In this document: positions 1 to 6,166 of the stretch, piece after piece
How the letters are laid out: every line of letters starts with the position of its first letter
Position numbering within the stretch: position 1 is the first letter of the stretch
From: Rhizobiaceae bacterium
GTDB taxonomy: Bacteria; Pseudomonadota; Alphaproteobacteria; Rhizobiales; Rhizobiaceae
Assembly: GCA_004299545.1 (NCBI GenBank)
Contig: SCRB01000197.1
Location: 1 to 8,912, forward strand
Reading direction: 5' to 3'
DNA length: 8,912 nt
Notes under the pieces: generated by a model
What the model saw: only the letters and a program-made list of their open reading frames with translations
What the model was told of the DNA's origin: nothing
Databases searched by the model: none
Translations under genes and position numbers: made by a program

Positions 1-1212
1 CTCCATCTGCGCTTCGGGCGGCTCGCGTGGGGGCACCTCTTCAGCAAGGCTCACGAATTCGCAGCCAGAGGATTTCCAGTTTCTAAAAAACTTGAAAGAG
101 ACATCACGCATTATCGTGACGTTCTTGCCGCCGACGAGGGTTCGAGAGCGCTTTTCCTGCCCGGGGGGCAGCCGCTGAAATATGGGGAACGGCTTGTACA
201 AGCCAATCTGGCCGAATGTATCGCCGAAATTGCGGAACGTGGCGCGAAGGCTCTTTATGAGGATCGCATGGCGGCATCCATCGCGGGAGCCGTCCAGCGG
301 AATGGCGGAGCGCTCTCCACGGCGGACTTCGCGATCTGTGATGCGGTGTGGGTAGAGCCTCTGCGGACCAGCTACCGAGGCTACGACGTCATCGTTCCGC
401 CACCCAATTCCTACGGCCTTGCCCTATTGCTGCAACTCGCGGCGCTCTCGGCCGAACCATTTCCCGACGTTGCGCTTGATTCCATGGAACGATACCGCAG
501 GCTGATGATGGCGGCCAAAGTCGCCTTCGCGGCGTCCGAGCCCTTCATCGCCGACCCCGCCTGCGCGCCTCCGCCGCAGGAGGCGCTTTCGGAGGAATTC
601 ATCGGTGCGGTCAGATGCGCCTTCAAGGCGGGGCAAGCGGAAATGGCGTCGCTTCCGACAGGAGGCACGGCGACATTGTCGATCGCGGACAATACAGGCA
701 ATGCGATCATCGTCCTGCAATCGGTCATGCAGGAGTTTGGGAGCGGTATCGTTGATCCGGAAACGGGCATATTGTTGAATAACCGCATGTCCGGTTTTAC
801 GCATGTTCCCGGGCGTGCCAATAGCGTAATGCCTGGAAAGAAGCCTGCCCATTCGTTGAGTCCCTCCATCATCGTCGAAGGCGGGGCGCTGAGGTTTGTC
901 ATCGGCACGCCTGGCGGCTCCGGGCAAACGGTGACACTCTCCCAGACGATCAACGGCCTTTTGGATCATCGCCGACCTCTCGCGGAGGTTGTTCGCGCGC
1001 CGCGCTGGAGCCTCGGGCGAGCGGGCCGGCTGATGGTCGAGGAAAACGTGCCGGACGAAGTTATCGAAGGTCTCGGGAAAGAGGGTATGGCGGTGGAGAA
1101 GATCCGCACCCATGTTCCCTATTTCGGATCTGTCGAGGCAATTGAAATTCGCAAAGACGGATTGAACGCAGTCGCGGATCTCCGCCGCGAAGCCAGCATG
1201 TGCCGCATGTAG
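1..1212 (+). CDS. Gamma-glutamyltransferase-family (Ntn-hydrolase) protein, 5' end outside window
   Basis: The frame is open from base 1, giving 403 visible residues. Typical family members are about 530-580 residues, so the N-terminal quarter or so lies upstream. Family members are made as a precursor that self-cleaves before a catalytic Thr; the classical reaction hydrolyses or transfers the gamma-glutamyl group of glutathione in the periplasm. The large-subunit motif GGALSTADF is visible early on. The cleavage/nucleophile region GGTATLSIAD puts the expected Thr at codon 667-669. Further on come FGSGIVDP, GILLNNRM, KKPAHSLSPS and TPGGSGQT (the oxyanion Gly-Gly), then a normal C-terminus. 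The residues that hold the glutamate alpha-carboxylate and amino group in E. coli Ggt are not all kept: the acidic pair after NNQM is Ser-Gly here, and the first Ser of the Ser-Ser pair is His. This fits the GGT-like subfamily better than classical Ggt. The family call is firm; the substrate is uncertain. Confidence 0.93.
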   Translation, partial: LHLRFGRLAWGHLFSKAHEFAARGFPVSKKLERDITHYRDVLAADEGSRALFLPGGQPLKYGERLVQANLAECIAEIAERGAKALYEDRMAASIAGAVQRNGGALSTADFAICDAVWVEPLRTSYRGYDVIVPPPNSYGLALLLQLAALSAEPFPDVALDSMERYRRLMMAAKVAFAASEPFIADPACAPPPQEALSEEFIGAVRCAFKAGQAEMASLPTGGTATLSIADNTGNAIIVLQSVMQEFGSGIVDPETGILLNNRMSGFTHVPGRANSVMPGKKPAHSLSPSIIVEGGALRFVIGTPGGSGQTVTLSQTINGLLDHRRPLAEVVRAPRWSLGRAGRLMVEENVPDEVIEGLGKEGMAVEKIRTHVPYFGSVEAIEIRKDGLNAVADLRREASMCRM

Positions 1213-1875
1213 TTTTCCCCCGAGCCGCCTGACAGCATCGACGGACAATCTTCAGCGGGCGACATCTACGCTCAGGACATTGATCAAAGCCAGAAGATGA
1301 CGGCGGCCGCGATACAGATGGCCGAGAGGAAGATGGTCGCGACGACCTACACCGCATCCCTCGACACCGTCCTTTCGCTGCCGACCGCAATGCTGGCGGA
1401 TATTCCCGGCATCGGGAGGCGAACCGCCGGCATCTTTACGGCCACCGAAGCCATGTCCGCGCCGTGGCACCTTCTCACATGCCCGGACTTCCGACTCCTG
1501 CGCTGGGGTCCGTTCATGGGTCGCGATCTCTGCCTAGAATTTGAATGACGTCCGCTTGCGGCAAGCTCGCTGTTAGTTGTGAACGTGTCTTGAGGCGGCG
1601 AATGTCGACTGCATAATCCCCGCATTTTTGGTCAGGAGTCCTTGGAATTTAGCCGCCAAACTCCATTCATCGACGATTGCCACACGCCAAGGTCAATGAT
1701 ATCAATATGTTGCAATCGGCTATAGTGGTGGAATCTCTCCCTCTCCGCCATCGCCTATTAGTAATGAAAATTCCCGATAAATCAATACGTTAGTGGGATA
1801 TCGCCCCCCACCCTGGTCCCCCAAAATAGGCGTTGGAAGACCTCTGCGGCTAACGAAACAAGGCTCCTTGACGAT
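1213..1875. other. Non-coding or decayed region with no intact gene
   Basis: This stretch of about 660 bases follows the transferase gene. Its first part (to about 1550) is GC-rich with codon-like periodicity. It can be read forward as an 83-codon frame at 1297-1548, or backward as a frame that holds a hydrophobic segment but is broken by a TAG at 1347-1349. Neither reading matches a family I recognise, and the forward frame has no convincing ribosome site. The second part (about 1550-1875) is visibly AT-richer than the flanking genes and has stops in all frames. It contains the tRNA-Ser-like tail at 1731-1750. Together with the broken binding-protein fragment next to it, it looks like a rearranged junction rather than a normal promoter region. 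Confidence 0.6.
1731..1750 (+). other. tRNA-Ser 3'-end-like fragment, possible attachment-site remnant
   Basis: The 20 bases GAATCTCTCCCTCTCCGCCA resemble the T-loop end, acceptor stem and CCA of bacterial serine tRNAs, for which GAATCCCTCCCTCTCCGCCA would be a normal ending. I find no matching 5' acceptor (GGAGAG) or anticodon arm in the preceding 90 bases, so this is not a whole tRNA. Such isolated tRNA tails are left at one border of elements that integrate into tRNA genes, and the AT-richer, rearranged surroundings fit that. The match is short and made from memory of the family pattern, so chance remains possible. Confidence 0.3.
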
Positions 1876-2103
1876 GGCCGCCTTCTTCGGATCGCTCAGG
1901 TCGGCGATGTTCTTGATGCCATACTTGTCGGCCGCTACCCGGTTGGCGCATATTCCCTGCCACGCCGGGACCCCTGTCGGGCTCAAGGCCACGGTCCCCG
2001 CTTTCCTCACGTATTTGTCGATCAGATTGTCGAGGTTCGGCAGCTAGACCTCGGGATGGATGTCCGCTTCTCCCGTGTTCAGGCACCGCAGGTGGTCAGA
2101 CAT
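1876..2103 (-). pseudogene. Fragment of a ProX/OpuAC-type glycine betaine/proline ABC transporter binding protein
   Basis: Read on the minus strand, one frame gives CLNTGEADIHPEV, an amber stop (2044-2046), then LPNLDNLIDKYV, SPTGVPAWQGICANR and ADKYGIKNIADLSDPKKAA. This is the central part of ProX-type periplasmic substrate-binding proteins; E. coli ProX has the similar ADKYNITNIAQLKDPKIAKL. In relatives the residue at the amber codon is Trp (PEVWLPN), so a single TGG-to-TAG change explains the stop. After KKAA the family sequence (usually LFDTDGDGKG) is lost and unrelated sequence follows. Nothing from the N-terminal lobe or signal peptide is present upstream, where the outer-membrane gene ends only 35 bases away. 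Only about 76 codons of a roughly 330-residue protein remain, so it cannot be functional. The edges are approximate; the family assignment is confident. Confidence 0.82.
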
Positions 2104-2138
2104 GAGGCTTCCTTTCGGCCCGGGGCGGCAGGGAGAGG

Positions 2139-3074
2139 TCAGAAGGAACCGGAAATGCTGAAGTAAACGCCGTTGCCATGCTTGAACCGGTTCTTCTGGC
2201 CGAACTCGGGCGCCCAGCTCAGAGACATGTTGATCGGGTGCTTCTCGGTGCCGGCCGTGTATTTCATGATGGGGCCGATCGCGAAGGAGCGTCCCTTGAA
2301 GCCGTTGAGCCTGCCTGCAAGCCCACCCTCGTCGTCCTCGACCTGATAGAGCATGGCGCCGATCACGCCGATCGCGAACTTCTTGTTCAGATATTGCATG
2401 AGCGATGCGTCGACATGAAACAGCGCGCCGCTCTTGTAATTCGTATCGGGATTCCTGGTATTGATATCCAGGCCGGCGACCACAGAGAAATCGAGGCCTC
2501 TCGTCATGTCGAGATAGGTGTAGGCGATCGTCGGCGAGAACGTCCAATAATTCATGCCGACATTGTCGAGCGCGCCGACATGGTAGGAACCTGTCGGCGC
2601 AAAGATGCGGACGCTTGCGGAAAGGAAATTCTTGCCCGAATGCCATCCGATCGTCGGCGCAAACATGATGTCGCCGAGCGCGGTATTTGCCTCGGTCACT
2701 TCTCTCGCGCCGAGTTGCGCTTTCGCCCAGAGATATTCGACCGGGATCGACAGGCTGAAAGCAAGGGTGGTGTTTGGCGCGACCTGGACGTTCGGCACCC
2801 AAAGGCCGGTGAAGGTGGTCCCGACGACGACTGCCTTCAATCCGGCGCGGATCTGGCCTGCGACCGGAATGCTCATCTTTCGCCCGACGCTGGCGCTGTA
2901 GTAGACGCTCACGTCGCTCCAGTAGACGCCGGCCGGCGGCAGGATGGCCGCCAGCGGCATGGCATTCTGGCCGGTGAGGTAGTGGCCGAGCGCCGCTTCT
3001 GTCGCCTGCGCTCCGGTCGGGAGACCAAAGGCAAACAAGCCAATTGCGGCGGACAGTCTGAGCCGGTTCATCAT
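2139..3074 (-). CDS. SphA/MetA-type outer-membrane beta-barrel (COG4313, phenol meta-pathway-like transporter)
   Basis: The 311-residue product has a clear Sec signal peptide (MNRLR, hydrophobic stretch, cleavage probably after AQA at residue 24). It then shows alternating amphipathic strands typical of a beta-barrel and ends in Phe, the usual recognition signal for the BAM complex. The start region GHYLTGQNAMPLAAILPPAGVY, split here at residues 30-51 and quoted only for its layout, and the later GDIMFAPTIGWH, FAPTGSY and FSPTIAYTYLD motifs match the family named for meta-pathway phenol degradation. Members are thought to carry hydrophobic substrates across the outer membrane, but most are uncharacterised. 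No aromatic-degradation genes are nearby, so a phenol role is not supported here. The start is fixed by a GAGGGG ribosome site (3078-3083) just before ATG. The gene has its own leader with a copy of the shared 17-bp motif 91 bp upstream. Confidence 0.85.
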   Translation of the reverse strand: MMNRLRLSAAIGLFAFGLPTGAQATEAALGHYLTGQNAMPLAAILPPAGVYWSDVSVYYSASVGRKMSIPVAGQIRAGLKAVVVGTTFTGLWVPNVQVAPNTTLAFSLSIPVEYLWAKAQLGAREVTEANTALGDIMFAPTIGWHSGKNFLSASVRIFAPTGSYHVGALDNVGMNYWTFSPTIAYTYLDMTRGLDFSVVAGLDINTRNPDTNYKSGALFHVDASLMQYLNKKFAIGVIGAMLYQVEDDEGGLAGRLNGFKGRSFAIGPIMKYTAGTEKHPINMSLSWAPEFGQKNRFKHGNGVYFSISGSF

Positions 3075-3077
3075 CGT

Positions 3078-3083
3078 CCCCTC
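3078..3083 (-). promoter_or_regulatory. Ribosome binding site of the SphA-type gene
   Basis: The minus strand reads GAGGGG, three bases before the first of two adjacent ATG codons. From the second ATG (3069-3071) the spacing is six, which is more usual, so translation may start at either Met. Confidence 0.6.
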
Positions 3084-3165
3084 AAAACCCTCGCAGCGGC
3101 TTACGGGAGTGCATCCGACAGTTCCCGCAGCCCTTGAAATCCTTCGTCCAACGATCCGAACTGGG

Positions 3166-3182
3166 AAGTACGTAACAGTTAC
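3166..3182. promoter_or_regulatory. Operator-like motif, copy 1 (upstream of the SphA-type gene)
   Basis: The plus strand reads AAGTACGTAACAGTTAC. It contains the perfect 11-bp palindrome GTAACAGTTAC (3172-3182, centre 3177). It lies 91 bp before the start codon at 3074 and shares 16 of 17 bases with copy 2. Read toward the gene it is GTAACTGTTACGTACTT, the same orientation as copies 2 and 3. An inverted repeat of this size suits a dimeric helix-turn-helix regulator; TetR- and LacI-type proteins use comparable sites, but the family cannot be decided from the site. Confidence 0.75.
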
Positions 3183-3184
3183 AA

Positions 3185-3215
3185 GAAGAGCTTCCCGATC
3201 CAGCCGGCGCTCTTC
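3185..3215 (-). terminator. Possible hairpin after the neuromedin-U-type gene
   Basis: GAAGAGC (3185-3191) and GCTCTTC (3209-3215) form a perfect 7-bp inverted repeat with a 17-base loop. It lies 31 bases beyond the stop codon of the 3247-4056 gene. In the minus direction it is followed by TTGT, not a real T-run, so it is at best a weak intrinsic terminator. It ends immediately next to the operator-like motif. Confidence 0.25.
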
Positions 3216-3246
3216 CCGCTGCGCTGCGCAAAGCAGGCGCCATCGC

Positions 3247-4056
3247 TCACTTCTCGGGGAACAGGAAGGTCAGTGTCGTGCGGATGCCCCATTTGGGCGC
3301 GCCGGCCGGCGCCTCCGCATAGTACCTGCCGCCGACCTGAAAGCTCATCGCCTGGTTGCCGACCTTGAAGACCTTCGAAATCCCAAGATTGATCGGAACC
3401 GTCCATTGATCGACGATCCAGTCGTAGCTGGATTCGGCGTTGAGCGAAAGCGTCATCCCATGCCCCAGCCCATAGGCGACGAAAGGCTGCAGAAAGGTCT
3501 GGCTGATGTCCTGACGGTCATGGCTCCCTGCAACCGACCAGATGTGGTTGGCCAGCATGCCGACCGTCCAGGGACCGCTCTGCTTGAGGATGAGGCCGGT
3601 CGGCCCGACACCGAATTTCCCGGTCCCGAGGAAATCGTTGGTGGCGGTTGGCAGGAGAAAGACAGGCCCGACACCCCAGACGATACCCCCCGGACCAGGT
3701 TGACTGGGAGTGAAGAAGAAGCTGGCATTGATGTCGCCGAGCCCGGACAGATTGCCCTGGCCTGGAATGTAGTCTCGATATTCCAGAGGAATGATGGTGC
3801 GGGTAATCACGTTCCAATCGTTGTTAAGCGAGAACGGGATCACCGGCTGAACGTTCAACGTATAGCCGAAGCCGTCTCGTCCCGCGCCGGCCCCGAAGTC
3901 GAAATTGCTCTGCAGTGGCACGCTGATCATATTGGCGATGGGATTGGCGAGCTTCTTCGCCAAGTCGTCGGCTTCCTGAGCGGCAGAAGGCAGCACGAGA
4001 GGGCATGTCCAAAGCGCGTTGAGTATCAGCAGCTTCAAGCAGCGCATCAACATCAT
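3247..4056 (-). CDS. Neuromedin-U-type outer-membrane beta-barrel, putative transporter
   Basis: The 269-residue product begins with a signal peptide (basic MRCLK, hydrophobic LLILNALW, cleavage near PSAA|QEADD at about residue 26). The mature protein opens with LAKKLANPIANMISVPLQ and continues with NVQPVIPFSLN, the GLGDI turn with FFFTPSQP, WGVGPVFLLPTAT, LKQSGPWTVG, NHIWSVAG and FLQPFVAYGL, ending TLTFLFPEK. These are the hallmarks of bacterial proteins annotated 'neuromedin U' or 'transporter'. They have nothing to do with the animal peptide and are predicted outer-membrane barrels. No function or substrate is established for the group. The start is supported by a GGGAAAGG ribosome site a few bases before ATG; Met residues 2 and 4 are alternatives. 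The gene has its own 122-base leader containing motif copy 2, 83 bp upstream, so it is probably transcribed separately from the MscS gene. Confidence 0.85.
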   Translation of the reverse strand: MMLMRCLKLLILNALWTCPLVLPSAAQEADDLAKKLANPIANMISVPLQSNFDFGAGAGRDGFGYTLNVQPVIPFSLNNDWNVITRTIIPLEYRDYIPGQGNLSGLGDINASFFFTPSQPGPGGIVWGVGPVFLLPTATNDFLGTGKFGVGPTGLILKQSGPWTVGMLANHIWSVAGSHDRQDISQTFLQPFVAYGLGHGMTLSLNAESSYDWIVDQWTVPINLGISKVFKVGNQAMSFQVGGRYYAEAPAGAPKWGIRTTLTFLFPEK

Positions 4057-4139
4057 CGTCCTTTCCCGATAGCGACAGGCTTTGCTCTCAATCGAGCTTC
4101 TTTAGCGTGATGATTTTGCAGATTGCGGTCGTTTGCGGA

Positions 4140-4156
4140 AAGCACGTAACAGTTAC
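4140..4156. promoter_or_regulatory. Operator-like motif, copy 2 (upstream of the neuromedin-U-type gene)
   Basis: The plus strand reads AAGCACGTAACAGTTAC and contains the perfect palindrome GTAACAGTTAC (4146-4156). It is exactly 83 bp before the start codon at 4056, the same distance as copy 3 from its gene. A second, wider inverted repeat overlaps it: GCACGT (4142-4147) and ACGTGC (4157-4162). It lies only 16 bases after the stop of the MscS gene. Confidence 0.75.
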
Positions 4157-4162
4157 ACGTGC
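4142..4162 (-). terminator. Possible stem-loop after the MscS-family gene, overlapping operator copy 2
   Basis: Perfect 6-bp arms GCACGT and ACGTGC enclose nine bases, starting 16 bases beyond the MscS stop codon. In the minus direction they are followed by only three T residues. The symmetry may simply be an extended operator rather than a terminator. Confidence 0.25.
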
Positions 4163-4178
4163 CGGAGAAGGAACATCG

Positions 4179-6161
4179 TCACCCCTTTTCAGCATCGGGC
4201 TGAATGACCGTGGTGGCAGCGGCACCCAAAGTTTCCGCATCAACGGAATCCGGTGCGTTGGCCGTATCGACGAACACCCGCGGCCGCGCGAACTGAATAC
4301 CCGCTGCGACGAATCCATCCCTGAGACGCGCGTAAAATTCGCGGCGCAATTCGTATTGCTGCCCCGGCCGCGCCATGAATTTGGTGCCGATCACCATTCC
4401 GTACGGCTCCATTCGCTTAACCCCCTGGAATTTCAGTGGCTGAATCAATCCACCGCCAAGGTTCGGGTCGTCTTCAATTGCCTTGGAAATCTTCTTCACA
4501 ACCTGTTTGGCCACGCGCAGGTCGGTGCGGAAATCAAGCAGGAAATCCAGCTTCACCATTACCCAGTCCCGGCTCTGGTTGTTGATAACGCCGATCTCTC
4601 CGAAGGGAATGGTGAAAATTGGTCCGTTCGGGTGTCGCAGCTTCATCGAGCGGATGGACAGGGATTCGACCGTTCCCTCGGCCTTGCCGACATTGATGTA
4701 TTCGCCGACGCGGAAAGCATCGTCCGACAGGTAGAAGACTCCCGAGATCACATCCTTTACAAGCGCCTGCGAACCGAAGCCGATGGCGATGCCGAAGATT
4801 CCCGCGCCTGCCAGCAGCGGAGCGATGTTGACCCCCAGCGCAGCCAGGATGATCATTCCCGTCGCGGCCACCGCAAAGAAAACGAGGATCGCGCGCAGGA
4901 GCGGGATGAACGTCAGGATACGGGAGGAAGGCTGATCCGAGGGTCCAGCTTTGGCCAGCAGATCGAGCCCTGTCGATGCGACTTGCCAGAACAGGAAGCC
5001 CACGGCAATCGCGATGCCCATATCGAGAAGGATACGGACCGCCCTCTCGCCGATCCGTTCGGATGCGAAGTCGACCAGGTTGACGCCGACGGCCCAGGCA
5101 AGGAAAACCCAAAAAGCAATAAACGTCACGAGAGACATGCAACGGGCGAGAATCTGGCGCCAGGAGACGCCGCTCCGCTCCTCCTGTAGCAGGCGGCTGA
5201 TCGCGATGGGGAGCAATCCAAGCAACTGGAGCGCGATCGCACCTCCGGCGAAGGCTCCGTTCTGCTCCCGTGCAATGCGCGCCGCGATGACGACCGCGAT
5301 CAGGAGAAGGACCAGTCCGAAGAACCAGCGGGGCTCGTTCAGGACGATTTCGGCGGCTGGATTCTCCAGCCTTTCCCGCCAGCTGCGACTAGCCCGATCC
5401 GGTTGCCGTGAGCGAATGCCGAGAACCAGACCGAGGATGACGATGCTGATGGCGACCAGGACGATCCAGAAGAGCATTCCTGCCGCGGCAACGGCCTCGG
5501 CCGAGGAATCCGAAAGCTTCAGCAGCCCAAGCGTCAGATAGCCTGAAAGGATCCATACGGCCGCAAGACAGACGGCCGCGATGCATAGGGGGTTCGATCT
5601 GCCGAACCCGTATCGCAATGCCGCGTTCGTTGCCGCCGCGACACCCCACACGAATGCGGCGCCTGTGAAGATGACGAAGGCGACGGCGCGCGTTCGGTCC
5701 GGAACCGGAAGCATGAATTGAAGCAGGCTGCCGGTGAGCACGAAAACAATGATCCGCGCGACCGCGCCAAAGTGCAGTTCACCGCGTTCCGCTGCTTTGC
5801 GCGCCAGCGTGGAAATCGCGTAGGATGCAGCCGCAAGAACAGCCGCGCAGACCAGGATGACGAGCCAATCCTTGGGAGTACCAGCCCAGGCGAGCGCCGC
5901 CGGAAAGTCGGCGCTGAACGCTGTTATTCCTGACCGCACCGAACGGAGGAGGTGCAGACCCTCCACGTTCCGGACGAGTTCCGAGCCTTCGGGAACCAGC
6001 GACGCACATTCCGCCTGTCTCGCCAACGCGGCGGATGCCACAAGGAGAGTAAGCGCACGAAGGCCGAAGCCGGCTGCCCTGTGGTCCGGCATTGTTATCA
6101 GGTTTCGGGACGTCATCTTTCTGCCGGCTGATGCTCGGGCTCGCGAGCTGCTAAAGACCAT
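4179..6161 (-). CDS. MscS-family mechanosensitive ion channel, large multi-pass form
   Basis: The product is 660 residues from the first ATG. A signal-like N-terminus (hydrophobic core LRALTLLVASAALA, about residues 34-47) is followed by a short periplasmic stretch. About ten further hydrophobic segments follow between residues 98 and 441. The MscS core then covers residues 446-635. Its pore helix is the Gly/Ala-rich APLLAGAGIFGIAIGFGSQA, followed by LVKDVISGVF and YLSDDAFRVGEYI. The beta-domain motif GTVESLSIRSMKLRHPNG and PFGEIGVINNQSRD come next, with an alpha/beta C-terminal domain and a short variable tail. Family channels release solutes when membrane tension rises on osmotic downshock. 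This one is much longer than E. coli MscS (286 residues) and lies in the class with extra membrane segments. The start is uncertain: 6161 lies 5 bases after the upstream stop and has no clear ribosome site, which suggests translational coupling. ATGs at 6116 and 6092 would give a more standard signal peptide. It is probably in an operon with the SH3b gene. Confidence 0.9.
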   Translation of the reverse strand: MVFSSSRARASAGRKMTSRNLITMPDHRAAGFGLRALTLLVASAALARQAECASLVPEGSELVRNVEGLHLLRSVRSGITAFSADFPAALAWAGTPKDWLVILVCAAVLAAASYAISTLARKAAERGELHFGAVARIIVFVLTGSLLQFMLPVPDRTRAVAFVIFTGAAFVWGVAAATNAALRYGFGRSNPLCIAAVCLAAVWILSGYLTLGLLKLSDSSAEAVAAAGMLFWIVLVAISIVILGLVLGIRSRQPDRASRSWRERLENPAAEIVLNEPRWFFGLVLLLIAVVIAARIAREQNGAFAGGAIALQLLGLLPIAISRLLQEERSGVSWRQILARCMSLVTFIAFWVFLAWAVGVNLVDFASERIGERAVRILLDMGIAIAVGFLFWQVASTGLDLLAKAGPSDQPSSRILTFIPLLRAILVFFAVAATGMIILAALGVNIAPLLAGAGIFGIAIGFGSQALVKDVISGVFYLSDDAFRVGEYINVGKAEGTVESLSIRSMKLRHPNGPIFTIPFGEIGVINNQSRDWVMVKLDFLLDFRTDLRVAKQVVKKISKAIEDDPNLGGGLIQPLKFQGVKRMEPYGMVIGTKFMARPGQQYELRREFYARLRDGFVAAGIQFARPRVFVDTANAPDSVDAETLGAAATTVIQPDAEKG

Positions 6162-6166
6162 GACGG

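Noticed and set aside
424..1248. Minus-strand open frames opposite the gamma-glutamyltransferase-family gene
   Set aside because: Basic, low-complexity products; the plus strand contains all the conserved family motifs.
1297..1548. 83-residue plus-strand small protein gene
   Set aside because: No clear ribosome site and no recognised family; its base periodicity is shared with a minus-strand frame, so it is recorded only as part of the decayed region.
1660..1750. Complete tRNA-Ser gene ending at 1750
   Set aside because: Only the 3' tail is visible; no GGAGAG 5' acceptor, D-arm or anticodon stem could be placed upstream.
2178..5189. Long plus-strand open frames (2178-3137, 3109-4110, 4107-5189) opposite the outer-membrane and MscS genes
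   Set aside because: They are rich in Arg, Asp and His, have no ribosome sites or recognisable motifs, and mirror well-supported minus-strand genes with signal peptides and conserved motifs. They also run through the intergenic operator sites.
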